From Pseudomonas sp. F(2018) (lineage in GTDB: Bacteria; Pseudomonadota; Gammaproteobacteria; Pseudomonadales; Pseudomonadaceae): 64,000 bases of DNA. The stretch spans positions 1,178,001-1,242,000 of the forward strand of contig NZ_SCOM01000001.1 in assembly GCF_005508865.1 (NCBI RefSeq), written 5' to 3'. Below, piece after piece: positions 1 to 9,933 of the stretch (positions are counted from its first letter, which is position 1; each line of letters opens with the position of its first letter). Position numbers and translations under genes: made by a program. Under the pieces are notes generated by a model. That model was not told the origin of the DNA and did no database searches. It saw only the letters and a program-made list of their open reading frames with translations.

Positions 1-111
1 GATTGCCAGCAGCCGGCCGGTGCCAACGAGCCCGAGCCGAGCGAGGACGAGGTATCGCGGTCCAACCCGTTCAGTGTTTTGGCGCAGTTAAAGCGTGACC
101 CAAACGTTTAG
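1..111 (+). CDS. yceD: YceD (DUF177) family protein, C-terminal end
   Basis: Only the last 36 codons are inside the window; the gene starts to the left. The frame ends with an NPFSVLAQLK-type tail and a TAG at 109-111. The acidic stretch followed by NPF-x-VLAQLK is typical of the DUF177/YceD tail in gammaproteobacteria, and the position directly before rpmF fits, since yceD-rpmF-plsX is a conserved gene order. The family is linked to 23S rRNA or ribosome accumulation. The start and the rest of the protein cannot be judged here. Confidence 0.85.
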   Translation, partial: DCQQPAGANEPEPSEDEVSRSNPFSVLAQLKRDPNV

Positions 112-124
112 GAGTTATTGAGTT

Positions 125-307
125 ATGGCTGTTCAGCAGAACAAAAAATCCCGCTCTGCCCGCGACATGCGTCGTTCCCACGATGCCCTCGAGGCCAACG
201 CCCTGTCCGTCGAGAAGAGCACCGGTGAAGTTCACCTGCGTCACCACGTGTCCCCGGAAGGTGTCTACCGTGGCCGTAAAGTGATCGACAAGGGCGCCGA
301 CGAGTAA
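125..307 (+). CDS. rpmF: 50S ribosomal protein L32
   Basis: Sixty residues, the usual size for L32, a structural protein of the large ribosomal subunit. The basic N-terminus ([20 protein letters not shown]) followed by the [14 protein letters not shown] segment is diagnostic. The usual zinc cysteines of some L32 proteins are absent, as in other gammaproteobacteria. An AGGAG sequence sits about 8 bases before the ATG. It lies 13 bases after yceD and 3 bases before plsX, so the three are almost certainly co-transcribed, coupling ribosome and lipid synthesis. Confidence 0.98.
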   Translation: MAVQQNKKSRSARDMRRSHDALEANALSVEKSTGEVHLRHHVSPEGVYRGRKVIDKGADE

Positions 308-310
308 TCC

Positions 311-1318
311 TTGTCCGCTCCGATCGCTATCGATGCAATGGGTGGGGACTTCGGTCCCCATCACATTGTTCCAGCCTGCATCGCCAGTCTGGCTGAATTC
401 CCCTCGCTACACCTGGTCCTCGTCGGCCAAGCTCCCGTCCTCGAAGAACTGATCGCCCGTCATCCGGGTGTCGATCGCACACGCCTGCAGGTCGAGCACG
501 CCAGCGAAGTGATCGGCATGGACGAGCGTCCGACCCATGCCCTGCGCGGCAAGCCCGATGCCTCCATGCGCGTGATGCTAGAGCTGGTGCGCAGCGGCCG
601 AGCCAAGGCCTGCGTCAGTGCCGGCAACACCGGTGCGCTGATGGCGCTCTCCCTCTATGTGCTCAAGCCCCTGCCGGGCATCGACCGGCCGGCGATGGTC
701 ACGGCTGTGCCGACGGCCAAGGGCGTCTGCCATCTGCTCGACCTGGGCGCCAATGTCGACTGCAGCGCCGAGCAGCTCTATCAGTTCGCCGTGATGGGCG
801 CTGTGGCCGCCGAGGCCCAGGGCATGGCGCGCCCGCGAGTGGCGCTGCTCAATGTGGGTACCGAGAACATCAAGGGCAATCAGCAGGTCAAGCTGGCGGC
901 CAGTCTGCTGCAGCAGGCCGAAGGGCTGAATTACATCGGCTTCGTCGAGGGTGATGGCCTGTACCGCGGCGAGGCCGACGTGGTGGTGTGCGACGGCTTC
1001 GTCGGCAACATCCTGCTCAAGTCCAGCGAAGGCCTGGTGTCGATGATCTCCGATCGCATCGAGGCGCTGTTCAACGAAGGTTTCGTTTCCAAGCTGGCCG
1101 GTGCGGTGGCCATGCCCTTGCTCAAGCGCCTGCGTGGCGAGCTGGCGCCGGCGCGGCACAATGGCGCGAGTTTCCTCGGTCTGCAGGGCATCGTGGTGAA
1201 GAGCCATGGCTCGGCGACGGTCGAGGGTTTCCAGAGCGCCATTCGTCGGGCCGTGATCGAGGTGCGCGAGAACCTGCCGCAGCGCCTGCACGGTCGCCTC
1301 GAGGACCTGCTGCTCTGA
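311..1318 (+). CDS. plsX: Phosphate acyltransferase PlsX
   Basis: PlsX turns acyl-ACP into acyl-phosphate, the donor for PlsY in phospholipid synthesis; it is a peripheral membrane enzyme. The protein is 335 aa, normal for the family, and begins [16 protein letters not shown], with the DAMGGD motif of PlsX. Later family motifs are [14 protein letters not shown] and DGFVGNI. The start is TTG at 311: the first in-frame ATG (338) would cut into the DAMGGD motif. Placed 3 bases after rpmF in the conserved lipid cluster. A 188-base gap to fabD follows. Confidence 0.97.
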   Translation: MSAPIAIDAMGGDFGPHHIVPACIASLAEFPSLHLVLVGQAPVLEELIARHPGVDRTRLQVEHASEVIGMDERPTHALRGKPDASMRVMLELVRSGRAKACVSAGNTGALMALSLYVLKPLPGIDRPAMVTAVPTAKGVCHLLDLGANVDCSAEQLYQFAVMGAVAAEAQGMARPRVALLNVGTENIKGNQQVKLAASLLQQAEGLNYIGFVEGDGLYRGEADVVVCDGFVGNILLKSSEGLVSMISDRIEALFNEGFVSKLAGAVAMPLLKRLRGELAPARHNGASFLGLQGIVVKSHGSATVEGFQSAIRRAVIEVRENLPQRLHGRLEDLLL

Positions 1319-1506
1319 CGTGCTGCGGGTCGATGTGTCTTGCCGCTGCGCAGCCCCGTCTCCTGAACTCCTGGTGTTCGCCGCTCTCCAAGGCTGAACG
1401 CTGCGGAGTCGGCCTGTGACCGCCGCCGCGGCCGCGCCATCCAATCTGCAATTCTCGACTCGGCATCGCCGTGTCGTCTCCTCCGACTAGATAAGGGAAA
1501 GTTTCG
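1319..1506. other. plsX-fabD intergenic stretch
   Basis: 188 bases without a convincing gene. The only clear element is the purine-rich AAGGGAAAG ribosome-binding sequence just before fabD. The short frames that cross it on both strands are shadows of plsX and fabD with arginine-rich, low-complexity translations. A promoter for fabD may lie here but no good -35/-10 pair was seen. Confidence 0.5.
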
Positions 1507-2445
1507 ATGTCTGCCTCCCTCGCATTTGTCTTCCCCGGCCAGGGCTCGCAATCGCTCGGCATGCTCGCCGAACTCGGTGCTCAACAGGCGCTGGTGCGCG
1601 ACACCTTTGGCGAGGCCTCCGAGGCGCTCGGCTACGACCTCTGGGCGCTGACCCAGCAAGGCCCGGAAGAGCGTCTGAACGAAACCGACAAGACCCAGCC
1701 GGCCATTCTCACCGCCTCCATCGCCCTGTGGCGCCTGTGGCAGGCCGAGGGCGGTGCGCGTCCGGCCTTCGTCGCCGGCCACAGCCTGGGCGAATACTCC
1801 GCGCTGGTCGCCGCCGGTGCCATCGAGTTCCGCGACGCGGTCAAGCTGGTCGAATTGCGTGGCCAGTTGATGCAGCAGGCCGTGCCGGCCGGGCAGGGCG
1901 GCATGGCCGCCATCCTCGGCCTGGAAGATGCCGATGTGCTGGCCGCCTGCGCCGAAGCGGCGCAAGGCGAAGTGGTCAGCGCCGTCAACTTCAACGCCCC
2001 GGGGCAGGTGGTGATTGCCGGTGCCGCGGCTGCCGTCGAGCGCGCCATCGAGGCCTGCAAGGCGCGCGGCGCCAAGCGCGCCATGCCGCTGCCGGTCAGC
2101 GTGCCGTCGCACTGCGCGCTGATGCGTCCGGCTGCCGAGAAGTTCGCCGATGCGGTCAACGGCCTGGCCTGGCAGGCGCCGCAGATTCCGCTGGTGCAGA
2201 ATGTCAGCGCCGCCGTGCCGGCCGACCTCGACGTGCTCAAGCGTGATCTGCTGGCCCAGCTGTACAGCCCGGTGCGCTGGGTGGAAAGCGTGACCTATCT
2301 GGCAGCGCAAGGCGTCTCCGAGCTGGTCGAATGTGGCCCCGGCAAGGTGCTGGCGGGTCTCAACAAGCGTTGCGTCAAAGGTATCAATACCCACAATCTG
2401 GAAACCCCGGACGCCTTCGCCGCCGTGCGTGCGGCGCTGGTCTGA
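1507..2445 (+). CDS. fabD: Malonyl-CoA:ACP transacylase FabD
   Basis: Loads malonyl groups from CoA onto acyl carrier protein, the step that supplies the elongating unit of fatty acid synthesis in the cytoplasm. 312 aa, the usual length. Family motifs: FPGQGSQ at residues 9-15, the nucleophile elbow GHSLGEY with the catalytic Ser at residue 93, and VPSHCALM around residue 200 carrying the catalytic His. Followed after 16 bases by fabG, with an AAGGAG ribosome-binding site between them. No anomaly seen. Confidence 0.98.
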   Translation: MSASLAFVFPGQGSQSLGMLAELGAQQALVRDTFGEASEALGYDLWALTQQGPEERLNETDKTQPAILTASIALWRLWQAEGGARPAFVAGHSLGEYSALVAAGAIEFRDAVKLVELRGQLMQQAVPAGQGGMAAILGLEDADVLAACAEAAQGEVVSAVNFNAPGQVVIAGAAAAVERAIEACKARGAKRAMPLPVSVPSHCALMRPAAEKFADAVNGLAWQAPQIPLVQNVSAAVPADLDVLKRDLLAQLYSPVRWVESVTYLAAQGVSELVECGPGKVLAGLNKRCVKGINTHNLETPDAFAAVRAALV

Positions 2446-2461
2446 GTACAAGGAGAGCATC

Positions 2462-3205
2462 ATGAGTCTGCAAGGCAAGGTTGCGCTGGTTACCGGCGCC
2501 AGCCGTGGTATCGGCCAGGCCATCGCGTTCGAGCTGGGGCGCCAGGGCGCCACCGTGATCGGTACCGCCACCAGCGAGGCGGGTGCCGCCCGTATCGGCG
2601 AGGCGCTCAAGGCCCAGGGCATCCAGGGCGCTGGCGTGCTGCTGGACGTCTCCAGCGACGAGTCGGTGAATGCCGTGCTGGAGCAGATCCAGAAGGATTT
2701 CGGCGCCGTGGCCATTCTGGTCAACAACGCCGGCATCACCCGTGACAACCTGATGCTGCGGATGAAGGACGAGGAGTGGTTCGATGTCATCAACACCAAC
2801 CTCAACAGCCTGTTCCGTCTGTCCAAGGCCGTGCTGCGGGGGATGACCAAGGCGCGCTGGGGGCGCATCATCAGCATTGGTTCGGTGGTTGGCGCCATGG
2901 GCAACGCCGGGCAGGTCAACTACGCGGCGGCCAAGGCCGGTCTGGAAGGTTTCAGCCGTGCCCTGGCCCGTGAAGTCGGTTCGCGCTCGATTACCGTCAA
3001 CTCGGTGGCGCCCGGTTTCATCGATACCGACATGACCCGCGAGCTGCCGGAAGCCCAGCGCGAGGCGCTGCTGACCCAGATTCCGCTGGGTCGCCTGGGC
3101 CAGGCCGAAGAAATCGCCAAGGTGGTCGGTTTCCTCGCCTCCGACGGCGCGGCCTACGTCACCGGAGCTACCGTTCCGGTGAATGGCGGCATGTACATGA
3201 GCTGA
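2462..3205 (+). CDS. fabG: 3-oxoacyl-ACP reductase FabG
   Basis: NADPH-dependent reduction of 3-oxoacyl-ACP in each round of fatty acid elongation. Classical short-chain dehydrogenase of 247 aa: TGASRGIG cofactor motif at about residues 13-20, NNAG near residue 86, catalytic Ser in ISIGSVVG, and YAAAKAG with the catalytic Tyr and Lys. The ATG at 2462 follows AAGGAG; an in-frame ATG upstream at 2333 lies inside fabD and would add 43 unrelated residues, so it was rejected. Between fabD and acpP as in other pseudomonads. Confidence 0.98.
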   Translation: MSLQGKVALVTGASRGIGQAIAFELGRQGATVIGTATSEAGAARIGEALKAQGIQGAGVLLDVSSDESVNAVLEQIQKDFGAVAILVNNAGITRDNLMLRMKDEEWFDVINTNLNSLFRLSKAVLRGMTKARWGRIISIGSVVGAMGNAGQVNYAAAKAGLEGFSRALAREVGSRSITVNSVAPGFIDTDMTRELPEAQREALLTQIPLGRLGQAEEIAKVVGFLASDGAAYVTGATVPVNGGMYMS

Positions 3206-3309
3206 ATGTGACTCGGACCTTCGGGAAACTGTCATAAAAGCCGTCTAAAGTCCGTTACAAAAGTGCAACCGGCGGAAGACGGCAGTTCGGAAGGGGCCGG
3301 GGATCCGGC

Positions 3310-3337
3310 TTGAAACTTAGAAAACCCTTTCTATACA
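3310..3337 (+). promoter_or_regulatory. Sigma-70 type promoter of acpP
   Basis: TTGAAA at 3310-3315 and TATACA at 3332-3337 are separated by 16 bases, a near-consensus housekeeping promoter. It lies in the 180-base gap between fabG and acpP, leaving a leader of roughly 40 bases before the acpP ATG at 3386 and its AGGAG at 3369-3373. This fits the need for far more ACP than of the enzymes upstream. Confidence 0.75.
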
Positions 3338-3385
3338 CTGCAGCCCAGCTGCACGGAATTTTTCCACTAGGAGTGAAAACTAGAC

Positions 3386-3619
3386 ATGAGCACCATCGAA
3401 GAACGCGTCAAGAAAATCGTCGCCGAGCAACTGGGCGTCAAAGAAGATGAAGTGACCAACAGCGCTTCCTTCGTAGAAGACCTGGGTGCCGACTCCCTTG
3501 ACACCGTTGAGCTGGTGATGGCTCTGGAAGAGGAATTCGAGACCGAGATCCCGGACGAGCAGGCTGAGAAGATCACCACCGTTCAGGAAGCCATCGATTA
3601 CGTCACCGCGCACGCCTAA
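3386..3619 (+). CDS. acpP: Acyl carrier protein
   Basis: 77-residue acidic carrier that holds growing acyl chains on a phosphopantetheine arm. The modification motif [10 protein letters not shown] places the carrier serine at residue 37 counting the initiator Met (Ser36 of the mature protein). Strong AGGAG ribosome-binding site 12 bases before the ATG, own promoter upstream, and a terminator-like hairpin directly behind, so it is probably expressed largely as a short independent message as well as with fabF. Full length and no unusual residues. Confidence 0.99.
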   Translation: MSTIEERVKKIVAEQLGVKEDEVTNSASFVEDLGADSLDTVELVMALEEEFETEIPDEQAEKITTVQEAIDYVTAHA

Positions 3620-3649
3620 GCGCCCGTAATCGCCGGTTTTCGGCCCAGG

Positions 3650-3688
3650 AAAAGCCGCACTGCCCCACAAAGGCGTGCGGTTTTTCTT
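3650..3688 (+). terminator. Intrinsic terminator/attenuator between acpP and fabF
   Basis: CCGCAC at 3655-3660 pairs with GTGCGG at 3675-3680, extended by flanking A and T runs, and is followed by TTTTTCTTTA. Position right after acpP suggests partial termination that lets acpP be expressed in excess over fabF, which starts only about 40 bases on. Confidence 0.65.
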
Positions 3689-3728
3689 TATCGGGCCAGC
3701 AAGTTTCAACGAGAAAGAGGATTGTGCA

Positions 3729-4973
3729 GTGTCGCGTAGACGCGTCGTGGTTACCGGTATGGGCATGCTGTCGCCCCTGGGCACCGATGTTGCCAGCAGC
3801 TGGCAGGGCATCCTGGCCGGTCGCAGTGGTATCAGCCTGATCGAGCATATGGATCTGACCGCCTTCTCCACCCGTTTTGGCGGCTCGGTGAAGGGCTTCA
3901 ATGTCGAGGAATATCTGTCGGCCAAGGAAGCGCGCAAGCTCGACCTGTTCATCCAGTACGGCCTGGCAGCCAGCTTCCAGGCGATGCGCGATTCCGGTCT
4001 GGAAGTCACCGACGCCAACCGCGAGCGTATCGGTGTGGCCATGGGCTCCGGCATCGGCGGCCTGACCAATATCGAGAACAACTGCAAATCGCTGTTCGAG
4101 CAGGGGCCGCGGCGCATGTCGCCGTTCTTCGTGCCCGGCTCGATCATCAACATGATTTCCGGTTTCCTGTCGATCCACCTGGGTCTGCAGGGGCCAAACT
4201 ACGCCATCGCCACCGCCTGCACCACCGGCACCCATTGCATCGGCATGGCCGCGCGCAATATCGCTTATGGTGAGGCCGACGTGATGGTCGCCGGCGGCGC
4301 CGAGATGGCCACCTGCGGCCTGGGCATGGGCGGCTTCGGCGCAGCCCGCGCGCTGTCCACCCGCAACGATGATCCGAGCAAGGCCAGCCGTCCGTGGGAC
4401 AAGGGCCGTGATGGCTTCGTGCTGTCCGACGGCGCCGGTGCTCTGGTGCTGGAAGAGCTGGAACACGCCAAGGCGCGTGGCGCGACCATCTATGCCGAGC
4501 TGGTCGGTTTCGGCATGAGCGGCGACGCCTACCACATGACCTCGCCGCCGGAAGACGGCGCCGGCGCGGCACGCTGCATGAGCAATGCCCTGCGCGATGC
4601 CGGTCTGAACCTCGATCAGATCCAGTACATCAACGCCCACGGCACCTCGACCTCGGCCGGCGACAAGGCCGAGGCCAGTGCGGTGAAGTCGGTATTCGGT
4701 GCGCACGCGCACAAGCTGTCGGTCAGCTCCACCAAGTCCATGACCGGTCACCTGCTCGGCGCTGCCGGCGCGGTGGAGGCGATCTTCAGCGTGCTGGCCC
4801 TGCGCGACCAAGTGGCGCCGCCGACCATCAACCTGGATGAGCCGGACGAGGGCTGTGACCTCGACTTCGTCGCCCACCAGGCCAAGCCGCTGGCGATCGA
4901 TGCAGTGCTGTCCAACTCCTTCGGCTTCGGCGGCACCAACGGTTCGCTGGTGTTCCGTCGCTTCAACGGCTGA
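3729..4973 (+). CDS. fabF: 3-oxoacyl-ACP synthase II FabF
   Basis: Condensing enzyme that elongates acyl-ACP with malonyl-ACP. Using the GTG at 3729, the protein is 414 aa and begins (M)[11 protein letters not shown], the standard FabF start; AGAGGA lies about 9 bases upstream. The earlier ATG at 3675 would add 18 residues from the terminator region and was rejected. Catalytic Cys164 sits in [10 protein letters not shown]; the two catalytic His lie in [11 protein letters not shown] and [11 protein letters not shown]. The stop overlaps the start of pabC (TGATG). Confidence 0.97.
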   Translation: MSRRRVVVTGMGMLSPLGTDVASSWQGILAGRSGISLIEHMDLTAFSTRFGGSVKGFNVEEYLSAKEARKLDLFIQYGLAASFQAMRDSGLEVTDANRERIGVAMGSGIGGLTNIENNCKSLFEQGPRRMSPFFVPGSIINMISGFLSIHLGLQGPNYAIATACTTGTHCIGMAARNIAYGEADVMVAGGAEMATCGLGMGGFGAARALSTRNDDPSKASRPWDKGRDGFVLSDGAGALVLEELEHAKARGATIYAELVGFGMSGDAYHMTSPPEDGAGAARCMSNALRDAGLNLDQIQYINAHGTSTSAGDKAEASAVKSVFGAHAHKLSVSSTKSMTGHLLGAAGAVEAIFSVLALRDQVAPPTINLDEPDEGCDLDFVAHQAKPLAIDAVLSNSFGFGGTNGSLVFRRFNG

Positions 4974-5788
4974 TGCTGAGCTGGGTCGACGGCCGCCCGG
5001 CCACGGATCTGCCTCTGGGCGACCGTGGCCTGGCCTATGGTGACGGCCTGTTCGAGACCATCGCCGTGCGCGGCGGCCGCGCCACGCTGCTGCCGCGCCA
5101 TCTGGCGCGCCTGGGCGAGGGCGCGCAGCGCCTGTCCATCGATCTCGACCTGCCTGCGCTGGAAGTCGAGTTGTCGGCCTTCTTTGCCGAACTGGGCGAG
5201 GGCGTGGCCAAGCTGATGGTCACGCGTGGCGACGGGCTGCGTGGCTACGCGCCGCCACAGCCGCCCAGCCCGCGGCGCATTTTGTTGGGCAATCCGCTGC
5301 CCAGCTATCCCGCGAGCAATGCCGAGCAAGGCGTACGCCTGTTTCCCTGCGTCACGCGGCTGGCCGAGCAGCCCCTGCTGGCCGGGCTAAAGCATCTCAA
5401 TCGCCTGGAACAGGTGCTGGCCCGTGGCGAGTGGCAGGATGCCGCCTTCGCCGAAGGCTTGATGCGCGATGTGTCGGGGCGGGTGATCGAGGGTGTGTTC
5501 AGCAACCTGTTCCTGATCAAGGACGGCGTGCTGCTGACAGCCGAGCTGTCGCGCTGCGGCGTGGCGGGCGTGATGCGCGCCGAGGTATTGGAGCAGGCCG
5601 CGCGTCAGGGGATCGCCTGCGAGGTGCGCGATATTCTCTTCGACGAGCTGCTGACGGCCGACGAGGTCTTCGTCTGCAACAGCCTCTACGGCATCTGGCC
5701 GGTACGCGAACTGGCGGCCAGTGTCTGGCCGGCCGGCCCGCTCACCCGTAAACTGCAGGCCCTTATCCGCAGTCTTCTGGATTCCTGA
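4973..5788 (+). CDS. pabC: 4-amino-4-deoxychorismate lyase PabC
   Basis: PLP-dependent lyase that releases 4-aminobenzoate for folate synthesis. Class IV aminotransferase fold, 271 aa as usual. Family signatures are GDGLFET near residue 24, the Lys-containing LKHLNRLEQVLAR around residue 140 that binds PLP, and EGVFSNLFL. Starts by an ATGA-type overlap with the fabF stop, so it is translationally coupled. Its place between fabF and mltG is conserved in gammaproteobacteria although folate synthesis is unrelated to fatty acids. Confidence 0.95.
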   Translation: MLSWVDGRPATDLPLGDRGLAYGDGLFETIAVRGGRATLLPRHLARLGEGAQRLSIDLDLPALEVELSAFFAELGEGVAKLMVTRGDGLRGYAPPQPPSPRRILLGNPLPSYPASNAEQGVRLFPCVTRLAEQPLLAGLKHLNRLEQVLARGEWQDAAFAEGLMRDVSGRVIEGVFSNLFLIKDGVLLTAELSRCGVAGVMRAEVLEQAARQGIACEVRDILFDELLTADEVFVCNSLYGIWPVRELAASVWPAGPLTRKLQALIRSLLDS

Positions 5789-5791
5789 TTC

Positions 5792-6829
5792 GTGATTCGC
5801 AAGTTGTTGCTGCTGCTGGTCACCGGCCTGGCGCTGCTCGTGTTGGCATTGGCCCTGGCCGGCTGGCGCCTGCACAGCGCGTTGAACCAGCCGCTCAAGC
5901 TGGAGAGCGAGCGCCTGATCGAGGTGGTGCCCGGCGATACTCCTGGAGGTTTGCTCAATCGTCTGGAAGGCGAGGGGGTGCTGGATGGCGCCTTCTGGCT
6001 GCGCCTGTACTGGCGCTTCAACTTGCCGAACCAGGCGCTGCACAGCGGCGAATACCGCCTCAGCCCGCAGCAGAACGTGCGCGATCTGCTCGGTCTGTGG
6101 CGCCGTGGCGAGGTGATGCAGTACAGCCTGACGCTGGTCGAGGGCTGGAGTTTCCGCCAGGTGCGCGCCGCGCTCACCCGCCAGGAGGCGCTGCAACAGA
6201 GCCTGGCCGGGCTCGACGACGGGGCGCTGATGGAGCGGCTGGGCCTGCCCGGTGTCAGCCCCGAGGGGCGCTTCTTCCCCGATACCTACCGTTACGTGCG
6301 TGGCATGAGCGACCTCGACTTGCTCAAGCAGGCGCGTACCCGCCTGGATCAGGTGCTGGACGAGGAGTGGAACAAGCGCGCCCAGGGCCTGCCGTATCGC
6401 AAGCCCTATGATGCGCTGGTGATGGCCTCGATGGTGGAGAAGGAGACCGGCGTGGCCGAGGAGCGCGGGCAGATCGCCGGCGTATTCGTCCGCCGCCTAC
6501 GCAGCGGCATGCGCCTGCAGACCGACCCGACGGTGATCTTCGGCCTGGGCGAGCTGTACAACGGCAACCTGACCCGCGCCCATCTGCTGCAACCGACGCC
6601 CTACAACACTTACGTGATCGACGGCATGCCGCCGACCCCCATCGCCCTGGCCGGCCGCGAGGCGATCCACGCCGCGCTCAACCCGGTGCCGGGCAAGAGT
6701 CTGTACTTCGTCGCCCGCGGCGACGGCAGCCATGTATTCTCGGAAACCCTGGAGCAGCACAACCGTGCCGTGCGCGAGTACCAGCTCAAGCGCCGCAGCG
6801 ACTATCGCTCCAGCCCCGCGCCCAGATAA
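5792..6829 (+). CDS. mltG: Endolytic murein transglycosylase MltG
   Basis: Inner-membrane lytic transglycosylase (YceG) that cuts nascent glycan strands. 345 aa from a GTG start 3 bases after pabC. Residues about 4-24 form a signal anchor rich in Leu; a LysM-like region follows, then the YceG catalytic domain. The catalytic Glu is residue 218 in MASMVEKETG, the same number as the catalytic Glu of the E. coli enzyme. Later family motifs are QTDPTVIFG and PYNTY. The gene lies in the conserved pabC-mltG-tmk order. Confidence 0.95.
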   Translation: MIRKLLLLLVTGLALLVLALALAGWRLHSALNQPLKLESERLIEVVPGDTPGGLLNRLEGEGVLDGAFWLRLYWRFNLPNQALHSGEYRLSPQQNVRDLLGLWRRGEVMQYSLTLVEGWSFRQVRAALTRQEALQQSLAGLDDGALMERLGLPGVSPEGRFFPDTYRYVRGMSDLDLLKQARTRLDQVLDEEWNKRAQGLPYRKPYDALVMASMVEKETGVAEERGQIAGVFVRRLRSGMRLQTDPTVIFGLGELYNGNLTRAHLLQPTPYNTYVIDGMPPTPIALAGREAIHAALNPVPGKSLYFVARGDGSHVFSETLEQHNRAVREYQLKRRSDYRSSPAPR

Positions 6830-8450
<1,621 letters not shown>

Positions 8451-8485
8451 AATCGAAAAATTGGAAAAGTTGCCAGGAATAGTGC

Positions 8486-8842
8486 ATGAGCTTGCCACCG
8501 AACCTAGGACCGCGTAACGGGATCCTGTCCCTGACCATCAAGGACAAGTCCGTGCTGTACGCCGCCTACATGCCCTTCATTCGCAATGGCGGGCTGTTCA
8601 TCCCGACCGCCAAGAGCTACAAGCTGGGCGACGAGGTGTTCATGCTGCTCAACCTGATGGACGAGCCGGAGAAGATTCCGGTAGCCGGCAAGGTGGTGTG
8701 GATCACTCCGAAGGGTGCCCAGGGCAACCGCGCCGCCGGTGTCGGTGTGCAGTTCAACGACGGCGACAACACCGCCCGCAACAAGATCGAGACCTACCTG
8801 GCCGGTGCGCTGAAGTCGGATCGCCCGACTCACACCATGTAA
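8486..8842 (+). CDS. pilZ: Type IV pilus biogenesis protein PilZ
   Basis: 118-residue PilZ-fold protein needed for type IV pilus assembly in Pseudomonas, where it works with the ATPase PilB and FimX. Starts MSLPPNLGPRNGIL and carries the FIRNGGLFIPT and GKVVWITPKGAQGNR segments. The c-di-GMP-binding RxxxR and D/NxSxxG motifs of classical PilZ domains are missing, as is known for PilZ itself. AGGAA lies 6 bases before the ATG. Its position between holB and tatD is conserved in pseudomonads. Confidence 0.95.
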   Translation: MSLPPNLGPRNGILSLTIKDKSVLYAAYMPFIRNGGLFIPTAKSYKLGDEVFMLLNLMDEPEKIPVAGKVVWITPKGAQGNRAAGVGVQFNDGDNTARNKIETYLAGALKSDRPTHTM

Positions 8843-8865
8843 GTCGCATCACAGGCTTCAAGGCA

Positions 8866-8888
8866 GAAGCGCCCGGAATGGGCGCTTC
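8866..8888 (+). terminator. Perfect hairpin after pilZ
   Basis: GAAGCGCCC (8866-8874) and GGGCGCTTC (8880-8888) form a perfect 9-bp stem with a 5-base loop. The downstream sequence (GTCATTTC) is only weakly T-rich, so this is either a poor intrinsic terminator or an mRNA-stabilising 3' end between pilZ and tatD. Confidence 0.5.
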
Positions 8889-8913
8889 GTCATTTCAGAG
8901 ACAGAGAAATCCC

Positions 8914-9696
8914 ATGCTGGTTGATTCCCACTGCCACCTCGACCGCCTCGACCTGGCGGCTCACGACGGCTCCCTCGACGCGGCGCTGGCTGCGGCTCGT
9001 GCCCGCGGCGTGCAACACTTCCTGTGCATCGGCGTCAGCGCTGCCAATGCCGGTGCGGTCAAGGCACTGGCCGAGCGCTATGCCGATGTCGACTGCTCGG
9101 TGGGTGTGCATCCGCTGGATCTGGAGAAGGGTGAGGCGCCGGCGCTGGACTGGCTGCTCGGCGAGCTGAACCACCCCAATGTGGTGGCCATCGGCGAGAC
9201 GGGCCTGGACTATCACTACGAACCCGAGGCGGCCGAGCTGCAGCGGCAGTCCTTCAACCTGCATCTCGAGGCGGCGAAGATCACCGGCAAGCCGGTGATC
9301 GTGCATACCCGCGAGGCGCGTGCCGACACCCTGGCGCTGCTGCGCGAGGCGGCGTTGCCCCAGGCCGGCGTGCTGCACTGCTTCACCGAAGACTGGGACA
9401 TGGCCAAGGCGGCCCTGGATATTGGCTTCTATATCTCGCTGTCCGGCATCGTCACCTTCCGCAACGCCGATGCCCTGCGCGAGGTAGCGCGCAAGGTGCC
9501 GGCCGACCGCCTGCTGGTGGAGACCGACTCGCCCTATCTCGCGCCCATTCCCCATCGTGGCAAGCCCAACCTGCCGCAGTACGTGCGCGAAGTGGCGGAA
9601 TTCCTGGCCATGGTGCGTGGCGAGTCGTTCGAGGCCCTGGCCGAGCAGACCACGGCCAATTTCAAGCGCCTGTTCCCGCTGGCCCGAGTGGCCTGA
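8914..9696 (+). CDS. tatD: TatD family metal-dependent hydrolase
   Basis: TatD-type (YcfH-like) DNase/hydrolase, 260 aa. The amidohydrolase-type metal ligands are visible: His6 and His8 in DSHCHLDR, the Glu in AIGETGLDYH, His in VIVHTREA and in LHCFTED, and the Asp in ETDSPYLAP. The ATG at 8914 was chosen because it begins the family-typical MLVDSHCHL; a longer frame from 8698 runs back through pilZ. It is the last plus-strand gene of the cluster before a minus-strand block. Confidence 0.93.
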   Translation: MLVDSHCHLDRLDLAAHDGSLDAALAAARARGVQHFLCIGVSAANAGAVKALAERYADVDCSVGVHPLDLEKGEAPALDWLLGELNHPNVVAIGETGLDYHYEPEAAELQRQSFNLHLEAAKITGKPVIVHTREARADTLALLREAALPQAGVLHCFTEDWDMAKAALDIGFYISLSGIVTFRNADALREVARKVPADRLLVETDSPYLAPIPHRGKPNLPQYVREVAEFLAMVRGESFEALAEQTTANFKRLFPLARVA

Positions 9697-9722
9697 TAGG
9701 TCGGTTCGCAAAAATCGCGGAC

Positions 9723-9757
9723 AAAAAAAACCCGGGTTCTGGGGGATGAATCCGGGT
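9723..9757 (-). terminator. Rho-independent terminator on the minus strand
   Basis: Read on the minus strand, ACCCGG, a 15-base loop and CCGGGT are followed directly by a run of eight T residues. It ends the RgsA-like RNA and can also end read-through from the PLP-enzyme gene at 9934-11067. Confidence 0.8.
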
Positions 9758-9842
9758 CAAGACCATTAGGAGTAAAACAAAGGTACGCGATCCACGGTAC
9801 CTCGACTGGCGGGACACTTGGGGGGAGATGTCGCACACCAGT
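9723..9842 (-). ncRNA. rgsA: RgsA-like small RNA (P16 family)
   Basis: The minus strand carries a CTAATACT -10 element at 9856-9849, close to the RpoS-preferred CTATACT. A start about 7 bases on (near 9842) gives a transcript of about 120 nt. It ends in the hairpin ACCCGG...CCGGGT (9757-9730) followed by eight T residues. RgsA of P. aeruginosa is a Gac- and RpoS-dependent sRNA of this size encoded beside the tatD-like gene, so both size and place match. The exact 5' end is inferred. No open reading frame fits the sequence. Confidence 0.75.
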
Positions 9843-9933
9843 AGTTCCAGTATTAGCCAGGATTCCCCATCGTCCAGATTGGTCGCGGCGGTTTCTTAAA
9901 CGTATTTGGAATACCGCCGCGGCTGCTGAGCAC

